From assembly GCA_016271365.2 (NCBI GenBank), contig CM057458.1, positions 197,628,501-197,692,500 of the forward strand: 64,000 nucleotides of DNA. Direction: 5' to 3'. The notes under the pieces are model-generated. The model was not told the origin of the DNA and did not search any database. It saw nothing but the letters and a program-made list of their open reading frames with translations. Below, piece after piece: positions 43,140-52,725 of the stretch (within the stretch, counting starts at the first letter, position 1; every line of letters begins with the position of its first letter). Position numbers and translations under genes: made by a program. The DNA comes from Neoceratodus forsteri. Its lineage: Eukaryota; Chordata; Ceratodontiformes; Ceratodontidae.

Positions 43140-43990
43140 CCTTTTTTCAACCACTTTAGCTAGCTTAGCTAGGAAAGGTGCTTATTTTTTGTATCAAGCA
43201 GCACCTAAAAATGTTTTTTTCCCTTTCCTCTACCCTCTCAGGGAAGGTTAGTTAGGTCTCACAGCCACACACTCACACCTCCACCAAAATAGCTAGGTTT
43301 ATTTATTTTTTTGTATAGCACAAAAAAGGTTTTTCCCCTTTGTACAGTTTATTTCTAAGAAGTCTGTAGTTGTTCCCCCAAGTTCCTTTACCCACGCAGG
43401 GAAGGTTAGGTCTCATAGCCACACACTCACCTCCACCAAAGTAGCTAGGTTTTTAATTTTTTTTTCTGTAGCACAAAAAATGTTTTTCCCCTTTGTATAG
43501 TTTATTTCTAATAAGTCCGTAGTTGTTCCCGTAGTTTCTCTACCCTCTCAGGGCAGGTTAATTGGGTCTCACAGCCACACACTCACACCTCCACCAAAGT
43601 AGCTAGGTTACGTCCCCCAAAAAAAAAGAAAATGCTTTTTTTTTTGTACTTTCTTTGTTGTTTGATTTAGTCCAGTTGTCCCCACATTATTACACCCTCT
43701 CTTAGGACAGGCTTGATTGGTCTCAGCCACATACACCCCCCTTTCACAACTTAGCAAGCTTTATTTATTTATTTCTTTTAAGAACAAAAAACAAGTTTTT
43801 TTCTTGTATAAATCCCTATAACACACACAGATTAGGTTATTATGTCCTCCCTCTGACCTCAGGGCAGGTTTTGGTTTCAAAGTTTCACCCACATTTCCAC
43901 CACTTTACTTTACTAGCAAGTAGTAGGATATAAGGATTTCTTTTTTTTTATTATCAATAAACAAATCTTAGTTTGTTTTCCTTTGTTTTT
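43140..43990. repeat. Diverged tandem repeats, unit about 155 bp
   Basis: Each unit has CTACCCTCTCAGGGAAGGTT, then TCACAGCCACACACTCACAC, CTCCACCAAAGTAGCTAGGT, a T-rich tract, CAAAAAATGTTTTTCCCCTT and a GTAGTTGTTCCC-like end. Unit starts are near 43228, 43387, 43539, 43691 and 43848, with a partial unit before the first. Divergence increases to the right. They lie in the hAT-2 5' region. The rest of 42850-45130 shows no gene. Confidence 0.75.
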
Positions 43991-45164
43991 AGTTAATACA
44001 ATTCTTTGCCCTGTGCCCTCCCTCTTCAGAGTGTGCTCTTTAAGCTCTTATTTGCATTAATTGTATTTTTTTCCCTCGTTATTAATCACAGCTGAGTTAG
44101 GTAATATAGGTAGTTCACTACCCCCCAATCAGCAAGTAGTTTAATTAGTCCACACAATTGTGTCACAATCACTACACACAGCCCCCTGATTTCAATGTGC
44201 TCTGCTACAGACAGTGCTTGCCAAATTGCCCCTAATTATTTTTTTCTTTTTCTACACTTTGTTTTATACTTTTTTTCCTCCAGATTATTGCTTAAATTAA
44301 ATTGTAATTTGTTTTTGTCCCCCAGGCAAGAAACTTCCTGTTCTCCTCTGTGACTGCCAAGTTGTCTGCACTCCCCACACATGGATCTCTCTTCTCTCAC
44401 GTCTCCCCCTCCCACCACCTAGTCTACTACAGATCAGCCCGAACCCTCAGTGCCTTATTTTTTATATTTCTTTCTTTTCTGCAGGGCACTCAAGTAATTT
44501 AGGTAGTAAGAGTAGTAGTTGTAGGTAGTTTAGTTATGTGGCCCCAACCCGTCTCCACTCTCCTGACCAGAGTATGCAGAGCAGCAAAATGCCTCTCTTC
44601 TCTGGAAGTGTCAGTAGCGTAATTGTGCCTCTTCAAACCTGCGCCAGCTAATGACACTCCTAACTTCTTTCCAAGATGCATTGTCGCCCAATAGCCAGGA
44701 CTAACAGGCTTTCTACTACTGCTATATGCTGCCAAGCCTGTCAGTCTGGCTGAATGTGCCCAATTGTGACGAGTAAACACTGCTCACTCCCAACCTGACT
44801 TCCCGGCTCCCGCTGACAGTGCTCGACTCAACTGCCCACCGGCTCCTGTAACTGGAGCATGCATTCCTGCCAGCAAGTACCACATGACTGAAGTTATGCC
44901 CGTGTGGTGACTGCCAGGTTGTGCTGCTCCTGCTCCACTCCAGCCAATGGGGAAAGAAATGGAGGTGCTGTTGCCATCTAGTGGTTGGGGAAAGGAAAAA
45001 CAAGTACAAACAAAACAAAAAAATACCGGTTTGTTTGGTAGTCTGTGGGACAAGCAGGACATAGCAAACTGCTTGTCCTCAATTAAAAAACAGTTGTCTG
45101 GGATGTCAGACTTTAAAATTTGTCAAGCCCTGACTTTAAGCAGACTACAAGCAGTGTAGTTGGG

Positions 45165-45744
45165 AGGAAGGCAGAGAACCTACTTAGGATAGAGACTCTG
45201 CAGCACTGCCCTTCTAAATTTGGCATCAGATCTTGACTGTACATCTAGGCAGTAGTGCTTAGTAAATGTGTGTACAGTCTTCCAAGTGGCTGTTTTGTAG
45301 ACATCCAGCAATGGGATGTCCCTAGCAGCTGCCACCGAGGCAGCCATGCCCCTGGTAGAATGGGTTCTGAGGTCCTCAGGAGGCTGTCTGCCAGCTTTTT
45401 CATAGTAGAAACAAATACAACAGACTATCCAATAAAAATAGTTATCTTGGTGGCTGGTTACCTCTATTCACTTCCCCATAGGTAAGGAATAGTTGCATGG
45501 AACCCCTAACCTATTTAGTGTGTTCCAAATAATGGAACAGGGCACTCTTAATGTCCAGGCTATGGAGTTTCTGTTCCCCAGGAGTGGACTTTTCAGTAAA
45601 GAATACTGGTAGGGTAATGGATTAATTAAGGTGGAACTCAGACACCACCGGGGCAAAATCTTTGTTTGTCCGGAGCTCAACCTTATCCCTGCAAGGAATA
45701 ATATAGCTGGGCTCAATACAGAGAGGTTCCAACAGTGAGGTTGC
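45165..45744 (-). pseudogene. DIRS-4 tyrosine recombinase, C-terminal part
   Basis: Minus strand: 'VVSEFHLN' and 'SITLPVFFTEKSTPGEQKLH' (near 45550-45650, frame-broken), 'LRTHSTRGMAASVAAARDIP' (His-x-x-Arg; near 45310-45380), 'ATWKTVHTFTKHYCLDVQSR' (catalytic Tyr) and the end 'AVLQSLYPK' with stop near 45180. Matches DIRS-2 and DIRS-5 recombinases. SINE-2 begins at 45745 and removes the N-terminal part. The hAT-2 and DIRS-5 insertions lie just downstream of its stop. Confidence 0.78.
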
Positions 45745-45996
45745 AGTGTCAGTGGATCAACAGGTAACACACACCTCTGAGGCCAGGAGATCAGAAGGCT
45801 GTGGGTTCTAGCCCCACATCAGGAACTTGGGTTAATATCCCAATACTGACACTGCAGGGCAGCATGAGGGGGGTGCTGCACTCCTGAGGTGCCGTCTTTG
45901 GATGAGACGCCAAATCGAGGTCCCATCTGCCTGTTCAGGTGGTAGTTCAGGTGGATGTTAAAGATCCCATGGCACTTCTCAAAAAGAGTAGGGGAA
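45745..45996 (+). repeat. SINE-2, 5' part up to the Tx1 insertion
   Basis: CAGTGTCAGTGGATCAACAG ... 'GTGGGTTCTAGCCCCAC' (B box region) ... 'GATGAGACGCCAAATCGAGG' ... AGATCCCATGGCACTTCTC and finally AGAGTAGGGGAA (45985-45996), at which the Tx1 LINE begins. The rest of this SINE copy resumes at 60979. Confidence 0.85.
45985..45996. repeat. Tx1 target duplication, copy 1 (AGAGTAGGGGAA)
   Basis: SINE sequence at the 3' end of Tx1-1. Repeated exactly at 55055-55066 and with two changes at 60967-60978. The SINE copies elsewhere read AGAG(C/A)AGGGGAA, so the T is private to this SINE copy. Confidence 0.88.
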
Positions 45997-46322
45997 ATTT
46001 TATTACAAAAAGAAAACTACAGAAACTGATACAAATTATAAGACATAACAAAATTGCTATTCCTAAAACAGTATTGTAGAAAGAACATGAAATAAGTATG
46101 ATACCACACAGTCTATTCAGAACATCATAAGGAATACTTGTAGTACTATTTCTGGATGATGTAATACCTAAAAGGGGAAAAAACAGAAAGAAAAAAGGAA
46201 AAAAAAAAAATAAATTCTAATAAAACCCACACAGTTCACAACATTTTTTCAAACTGCAGGATATTGTTTTCTGAAATGAAAAAAAACAAGAAAAAAAAAC
46301 TTCCCTTCTTTACTCCATTAGT

Positions 46323-46880
46323 CTAACCTAAAAAATACACAGCCTTCCGTCTCTTTTTCCACTGTTCCCAAGTCAACAATTGTTTATCATATTGCATCTG
46401 TGTAACTATTTCTTTCTCAATCATTTGAATCAAGATTTGAGGTCTAATAAATTTTTGTTGCAAAACATATCTACAGTGGGTCTGCCATAAAATTAACTTT
46501 ATGCACATATACAATAATCGAACAGTGATAGCTTCAATAGTAACAGATAAAGGAATAGTACCTGTAATAACATTTTCATAAGTAGTTGAACTCCAGGCCT
46601 CATCCTCCCAACTTTGAGCAATCCTACTCCACAGTTCCTTGGCATAGCTACAAGTAATAAAAAAATGCTCCATGGTCTCAAGTTGTTCTTCACATTGCTC
46701 CCTAGGGCACATTTGTTGTTCTTTGCATTTATGCTTTGAATTACCCTTTACCCCCAAATGGCCATGCACACTTAACCATACCACGTCCCACATAAGTGAA
46801 AGGGTGCTTTTATCTACAAAATAAAGTTCCAATAAATGTTGTTTTTCTTGAGGGATATTTGGATAAACTACGGGGATCAA
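46323..46880 (-). pseudogene. Tx1-1 ORF2 C-terminus
   Basis: A 185-codon open stretch with 'CKEQQMCPREQCEEQLETME' and 'HFFITCSYAKELWSRIAQSW', the reverse-transcriptase-associated zinc-binding domain typical of Tx1/L1-like ORF2 (Cys ... Cys ... His ... Cys). It ends 'RRKAVYFLG' and stop at 46323, then a 3' UTR rich in A on the plus strand to 45997. Confidence 0.83.
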
Positions 46881-46892
46881 CTTGTGTACCTA

Positions 46893-47022
46893 TTGTAAGT
46901 ACTGTAAATAATGCTATTATGTGTCTTTTTCTGTAACTAATTTTGGGTCACCCCTGAAAAAGGGACCTCTGGTCTCAATGGGCTTACCCGGTTACCAAAA
47001 TCTAAATAAATAAATAAATAGT
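46893..47022 (+). repeat. L2-like LINE or SINE 3' tail inserted in Tx1-1
   Basis: GGGACCTCTGGTCTCAATGG followed by GCTTACCCGGTTACC and an (AAAT)4 tail is a common 3' end of L2-type LINEs and their partner SINEs. It interrupts ORF2 of Tx1-1. The 5' boundary is approximate. Confidence 0.6.
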
Positions 47023-47640
47023 AAGAGCCAGATTGTATCCCTTCATAAATTATTTTACTACACAGGACAGCCACCTGCGAAAGAGTAAGCTTCCACCGTC
47101 TCAATTTTTAAAGTGAATATACCACAATTTGAGGCCAGCGTTCCTGTTTTCGTACTTTTACTGAACCTTGTCTCCATAACTGAAGCAAGGGGTTCAACCA
47201 TATAGCCATTACCTGTTTCCAGACCTCCCCTCCCGCTAATAAAAATATCGAGACTGTATTACATAAAAACAAACTGAAAAAATAGCTAATTGGATTTAAC
47301 AGAGTTAGCCCCCCTAGTTTATAATCCCAATACACCTCTTTTTTTATTGGGTTCAGCCTGCTACCTCTCACTAGCTGAAACGTTTGACTGAGGAGAGAGT
47401 AACATCCAAAAAACCAGGGAGTGGGAACACAGCCCCCCTATATGTCATATGTCAATTGTGGTAGAAAAAAAGTTTTGATTATTGACACTTTTTTTTTCCT
47501 TTGTCTGTTGCCATTTTTTCCATATCTGAATTTTTTCATTACTTTTGTCCAATATATCTTGCCAGTTTTCCTTTGCCATATCTATATCCCCAAACTGTAA
47601 TCCTAAAATAGTGATAAGTATTTGTCATAGAAATATTCTT

Positions 47641-48525
47641 CTAGCCGTGCAGTATCATCACTAAAAATAACCCCCTACATTTTCCATGATTTAAAGTAGA
47701 ATCTGTCAATTGAGAAAAACGGTGAACCACATCCAATGCACATTCAACAGAGCTTCTATCTGCTATGAGAAGACACACATCATCAGCATAAGCCAATGTT
47801 TTTGTCAACCCCACTACTCCCGAAATCTGAAGACTCTTAATCTGGCTAGTGTGTGGTATCAATTTTAGTAATGGATCTAAACAAAAAATGTACAAAATCG
47901 GACTCATTGGGCATCCTTGTCGGACTCCCTGATTAATATGTACAGGTTTTTCCAGATATCCATTTATTAGTGGATTCAAGGAAGCTATCGCATATAACCT
48001 CATGAGCCAGGTAACAAAAATTTTTGGTATACCATATTTTTCCAACACCATTTGTAAATAAAGATGGGGAATCCTACTGAATGCTTGCTCTTGATCAAGA
48101 CTGATGATATACCCATTTAATTTCTTTTGTTGTCCTTGTGAAAAAATCTCCCTCAATAAAAGAAGGTTGTCAGTAATCTTACTCCCCTTAATAGAACATA
48201 CTTGGCTAGGGTCAATAACAAAAGGAGCAACAGTTCCCAATCTAAGAGCTAAAATTTTCATCAGAATCTTGAGATCCGTATTCATTAAACTAAGAGGTCA
48301 CCAGTTTTTCAACAGTTTCCTATCCCCGTTTTTATACAAGAAAATTTGAATGGCTTGTCCAAGTTGTGGTGTTATGTCAATTCCTTACAGTATTGTATTG
48401 AAAACAACATGGATAATCTCCACCAGATTAGGCTTGAAAGTGTTGAAAAATTCTGAAGTGAGGCCATCTGGTCCTGGAGTAACATTGTTTCGCAGTGAAC
48501 AAATAACACTTTAATTTCTAAATCT
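47641..48525 (-). pseudogene. Tx1-1 reverse transcriptase, main part
   Basis: 'VTPGPDGLTSEFFNTFKPNL' (near 48430-48490), then the open stretch 47641-48285: 'MNTDLKILMKILALRLGTVA', 'GYIISLDQEQAFSRIPHLYL' (motif A Asp), 'INQGVRQGCPMSPILYIFCL' and 'KTLAYADDVCLLIA' (motif C, Tyr-Ala-Asp-Asp). 'LNHGKCRGLFLV' ends it. Thumb and connection follow at 47108-47371 ('LNPIKKEVYWDYKLGGLTLL'). The catalytic residues are intact but frames are broken on both sides. Confidence 0.87.
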
Positions 48526-48529
48526 GAAA

Positions 48530-49859
48530 CATAGAAGTTGACAGCAGATAAGGACCACAAGGCCCATCCAGTCTGCCCATTTTTTTTCTACCTTATGAAT
48601 GTGCCATAGGCCTTTGCTCTGTCAATGGCCTGTCTATTCATACTCATCTGTATTGCTCTCTTATGCCTATCCCATTCCTGTTTGAAGCCCTGCACTGTAT
48701 TCATATCCACCACTTCCTGAGGTAGGACATTCCATGCATCCACCACCCTTTCTGTGAAAAAGAACTTCCTCACATTACCCCTTAATCGGCCTCTCTTTAA
48801 TCTCATGCTGTATCCTCTTGTCCTGCTATTTTTCTTATATTGAAACATGTTACACTCTTTCACCTTGTTAATGCCCTTAAGGTGTTTGAATGTTTCAATC
48901 ATATCACCTCTCTCCCTCCTTTGCTCTAGGGTATACATATTGAGTTCAGTTAATCTGTCCTCATATGTTTTCTGATGCAGTCCGTGCGCCATTTTGGTTG
49001 CCTTTTCTTGACTGCCTCAATTTGGTTAATGTCCTTGTGAAGGTGTGGTCTCCAGTACTGCATGCAGTACTCCAGATGGGGCCTAACCAGTGTCTTGTAA
49101 AGAGGGATTATTACCTCCCTCTTCCAACTTGTGATACCCCTACTAATACACCCCAACATCCCTCTAGCCTTACCTACTGCTTTAGAGGTCTGCTTGGATG
49201 ATTTCAGGTCATCAGTGATGATGACGCTCAAGTCTCTTTCTTCCCTTGTGACTGCCAGCAACTCCTCTCTCAGCCTAAAGTGGCTTCAGGGTTTCTCTTC
49301 CCTATGTGCATGATCTTACACTTCTTTGCATTAAACCCCAGTTGCCATTCTTCTGACCATTTTGCTAGTTTATCCAGATCTCTTCTCATTCTGTCCACAC
49401 CATCTGTATCATCTACTCTGTTGCAGATCTTGGTGTCATCTGCAGACAGACAAACCTTACCCTCCAGTCCATCTGCAACATCACTGATGGAAATATTGAA
49501 GAGGACTGGCCCCAGGACTGATCCCTGAGACACCCCACTTGTGACCTGCATCTCTTCTGAGTGTATACCATTTACCACCACTCTCTGTTTTCTGCCCGTC
49601 AACCAGTTTGCCACCCAGCTGTCCAATGTCTGCCCCACCCCGAGCCTACCCAGCTTATTAATCAATCTTCTATGTGGAACAGTATTGAAAGTTTTGCTGA
49701 AGTCAAGGTAGGCGACAACTGCTCCCCTTGGTCCACCACTCTGGTTACCCAAAGAAATCTATGAGATTAAGTTGACAGGACCTTCCTTTTGTAAACCCAT
49801 GCTGTCTTGGATCCTGTGCTCCTATGGATTCCAGGTGTTGCACTATCCTTTCCTTATAG
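48530..49859 (-). mobile_element. CR1-5: 5'-truncated CR1 in Tx1-1
   Basis: Minus strand: 'YLDFSKTFNTVPHRRLINKL', 'VTSGVSQGSVLGPVLFNISI', 'CLSADDTKICNRVDDTDGVD' (49270-49752), '[20 protein letters not shown]' (48950-49261) and the C-terminus '[20 protein letters not shown]' (48588-48992), then a short 3' UTR ending in a CR1-like tail near 48530. A different subfamily from CR1-1 to CR1-4 (about two-thirds identical by eye). It splits the Tx1-1 reverse transcriptase: 'LLKNLTEPI' just above 49860 is continued below 48530. Confidence 0.87.
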
Positions 49860-50746
49860 GTTCTGTAAGATTTTTTAATAAATCCTGAGAGATTACTGGA
49901 ACCTGACAGGATGCCAACATCTGTGAGACCATATCCTTCGTTACATCCGCTGTGGCATATAATTGTTTCATATAAGTATTGACTACAGTCAATATATCTG
50001 AAGTACTCTGCACCACCTCTCCCTCCTCTGTAATAAGGGAGTCCATGGATCCCCGATGCAGTCTTGTTCTACAACTTTCATAGATATTTCCTGTTAACTT
50101 TCTGGGGTTACCTTTCCTAAGTTCATACAGCACAGATGCCGCTCTGCTGTATTGTAAGGCCTCCATTTGTTTTTTTTTAATAGTTTTAACTGGTCACCAT
50201 AACCTTCATTTATGTGTGAGACCACTCTCATGTACTGACCTTGTAGTGTCAAATACTGCAAATATTTTTCAGAGTGGATGTGATAGCCCCATGATTTTAA
50301 TACATATTTTATATCACATTTTGTCTGAATCCACCACCTTGTGATATTATCTTCTAAAAATGCCATTGACTGACGTGCCCGTAATAGATCCTGTACCTTT
50401 GCTGTACGTACTGTATCAGTCAAAATGGTATTATTCAGTTTCCATACACCCCTGCCTCTCTGAACCGCTCCCCCAAAGAAAATTTTACCTTAACCATTAG
50501 GTGGTCTGAAGTTTCAAAAGGTACAGTAAAAGCAGAAACACATTTTAGGGAACAGGAGAAAAAAAAACAAAAAACACGATCAATCCTGGTCGCAAGGTGT
50601 ACTCTATAAAAGGTATACCCTCCAGTAGCATGAATACTCTGATAAGCATCATTCAGACCAGTCAAAGTCAGCACACTTTGCAGTGCATTTACATCACAGA
50701 AGATTTTTTTTTGTGGCACCCCCTTTATCCAAAGTTGACAAGCCAC
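49860..50746 (-). pseudogene. Tx1-1 endonuclease end and linker
   Basis: 50435-50746 carries 'SVLTLTGLNDAYQSIHATGG', 'LATRIDRVF' and 'TSDHLMVKVKF' (Ser-Asp-His of the endonuclease). 50094-50423 and 49843-50166 carry the linker to the reverse transcriptase: 'DNITRWWIQTKCDIKYVLKS' and 'RGSMDSLITEEGEVVQSTSD'. Frame changes near 50430 and 50130. Confidence 0.8.
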
Positions 50747-51033
50747 AGGTAAAATCTCCTGCCCAGATTAGGAGACATAAGGTAAACAAAAATTGCTTGA
50801 TTTGCATAAACACATCTACCATATTTTTTTTTCCTGTGGTTCATAAATAGTAATTATACGCCATTGTCTATGAAGATGTGTAAAATCTATCAGTAACATT
50901 TTACCCATACAGAATTCTAACACCCTTGTGATAGAGAAATCCCACCCTAAAAAAAGAATCCCCACCCCCACACATTGTTCTAAAGTGAGAGGAAAAAAAG
51001 CAGGACCCCGGCACCATAATTTCCTAGCATTTT
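50747..51033 (-). pseudogene. Tx1-1 endonuclease, middle part
   Basis: Degraded coding sequence between the hAT-3 insertion and the endonuclease end. Around 50820-50870 the minus strand reads 'FTHLHRQWRIITIYEPQ', matching the 'RIITIYAPQ' segment of Tx1-2. Frames shift repeatedly. Confidence 0.6.
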
Positions 51034-52521
51034 CAGGGGCGTAGACAGGATTTGGTGGTGGGGGGTTTCCCTAACACTTCTAGGGGGTCTGGGGGCATGC
51101 CCCCCTAGAAAATTTTGAAAATGTAGGTGTTAAATGGTGCAGTTTTGTGCATTTTAAGCAATAACTGTAGAGTCTCAAAAAGTATCAAAATTCAAATCAT
51201 CACTCTCATCCATCCCTGCAGCCCCAGGTATTTCAGCCAGGTGTTCCTTCTAAATTATTTTTTTTGGGTGGGGGACATTATAGGAGCATATTCCTGGGGA
51301 GGTTAAGGGACGCTGTGGAGGATTGAGGGGATCCGATTGAGTCGGGTGACGGTACAAATAAGGCGAATAAAGAGAAGTAAAAAAAAACATTGAACCAGAA
51401 GTCGAGAACCCCCTCCCCATGGTCATTTTTCCATCACCCCATATCATCATTTTTATTTAGCCCTCTTAGTTTATGTTGTTCATGATGCGATCAGCCAGCC
51501 AGCCATGTTTTCATTTCTTGACCTTAGACCCCCTGCTCACATCAGCCCCAGTGTGATGTATCAGCACAGAATTATAGAAATCCCCACTTCTAGGCCACTT
51601 TTAGTTTACAAAAATTGCCCTCCACCCTTGTAATTTTTCCTTATTGCCTGCTCAGCTGCCACAGCACTGAAAATTATTAGGTCGCCCCGCATTGGTAATT
51701 TTTCCTTTCCCCGCCTGAATCCATGTTTAGTGTTAGTTTTTTGCCCCATTTCACCTAAGTGCTCAGCTGCAGTGCATTTTTATTTCAGATACCTGAAATA
51801 TCCTCCCTCCTGACTTCACTGCTGCACCCCGCCCGGTCACCCGTCTGCCTCCAGGCTTCTAACACCATCTCACTGAAGGACTGTAATTTTGCCTGTCCCA
51901 GTGAGTACATTGGGGCCCGAGTTCCTTACTGTGGCCTTCCCCGAGATGCCCCCCCTGCTGCTGAGGCTGTCCATTACTCCCCCATCTCCCAGACTGCAGC
52001 TGCCATGTTTAATCCGCCTTACGGCCTTGAACACACTATGGGCAGCAAGCTAGCTGCTCAGAGCACCTCCACAGCAGGTCCGGAATGAAGACTGCCAAGA
52101 GAGTGTGTGCATTCAGCATGCGGCGGCTCTCAGCATCATGTGACTGCCAATCTGTAATCACACGTGATGCAGAGCCGGGGTGGGCCGAGACCTCTTTGTG
52201 AGCAAGCTGAGCACTGCCGGTGGAGGCAGGGCTTCATCAGCTGACCGGCCATCAGGGTTTTTTTAAAGTTTAAATGCCTGGGAATCATGGTGCTGTTTGG
52301 AAAAGTTATGGCCATGGGCTGGGCAGCATAGCCTTGGTTTCAGGAGGCAGATCGACTGTTTGTAAGTAAATCTGGGGAGGGTTGCATCACAAGTGACTCG
52401 ACTCTCTGTGCAGAGTCTATGGCTAAAAGAAATTAAAGATTTTTGGGGGGACACAGTCGGCAAGCAGGAGGTGTGAGGGTGGTTTCTGAGCACCAAGGAA
52501 ACCCCCCAAGCTACGCCCATG
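51034..52521. mobile_element. hAT-3: non-autonomous hAT transposon in Tx1-1
   Basis: Ends CAGGGGCGTAGACAGG (51034) and, on the minus strand from 52521, CATGGGCGTAGCTTGG; both continue into GGGGGGTTTCC. The flanks share ATTTTC, so the 8-bp duplication is imperfect (GCATTTTC / TGATTTTC). No transposase; the 109-codon open stretch at 51759-52088 has no recognisable motif. It splits the Tx1-1 endonuclease, whose N-terminus resumes at 52522. The subterminal sequence resembles that of hAT-1. Confidence 0.77.
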
Positions 52522-52698
52522 ATTTTCTATATCATTAGTAGAGTAAAGATAAACATCTTGTAAGCAAGCGATATCTATGTTATTATTTTTTAGAATATTA
52601 AAGCTAACAAGGCATCTCCGGCTATTTCTTATGCTGTTCACATTAACAGTGGCAACATTATATTTATAAAATTCAGCCATGGAGACAAGAATGCTCAA
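52522..52698 (-). pseudogene. Tx1-1 endonuclease, N-terminal part
   Basis: 'MAEFYKYNVATVNVNSIRNS' then 'RRCLVSFNILKNNNIDIACL' and 'QDVYL': the Asn of 'NVNSI' and the 'LQ(D/E)' box with the catalytic acid (Glu replaced by Asp here) are those of the ORF2 endonuclease start. Aligns with 'STLNVNGIKGEKKRIGFF' and 'DIICLQDTCL' of Tx1-2. Confidence 0.82.
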
Positions 52699-52725
52699 CT
52701 TTACTCACAGATACTCCATGCCCTT

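Larger units (their letters stand above)
39965..45132 (-). mobile_element. hAT-2: hAT DNA transposon with degenerate transposase
   Basis: Exact 8-bp target duplication ACTTTAAG at 39957-39964 and 45133-45140. Terminal inverted repeats TAGGGTTTGACAAATTTTAA at the left and CAGGGCTTGACAAATTTTAA (minus strand) at the right. Just inside, 'ACTTGTCCACGGACAAGT' at the left and 'GGGACAAGCAGGACA' at the right are subterminal repeats. A transposase gene occupies about 40200-42804. The 5' side (42850-45130) holds tandem repeats and no gene. Confidence 0.9.

Noticed and set aside
43140..43990. CRISPR-like array
   Set aside because: Units are about 155 bp, diverged and contiguous with no spacers, in a eukaryotic transposon.
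51759..52088. 109-codon open stretch in hAT-3 as a gene
   Set aside because: No recognisable motif, no second copy, and it lies in a non-autonomous transposon.
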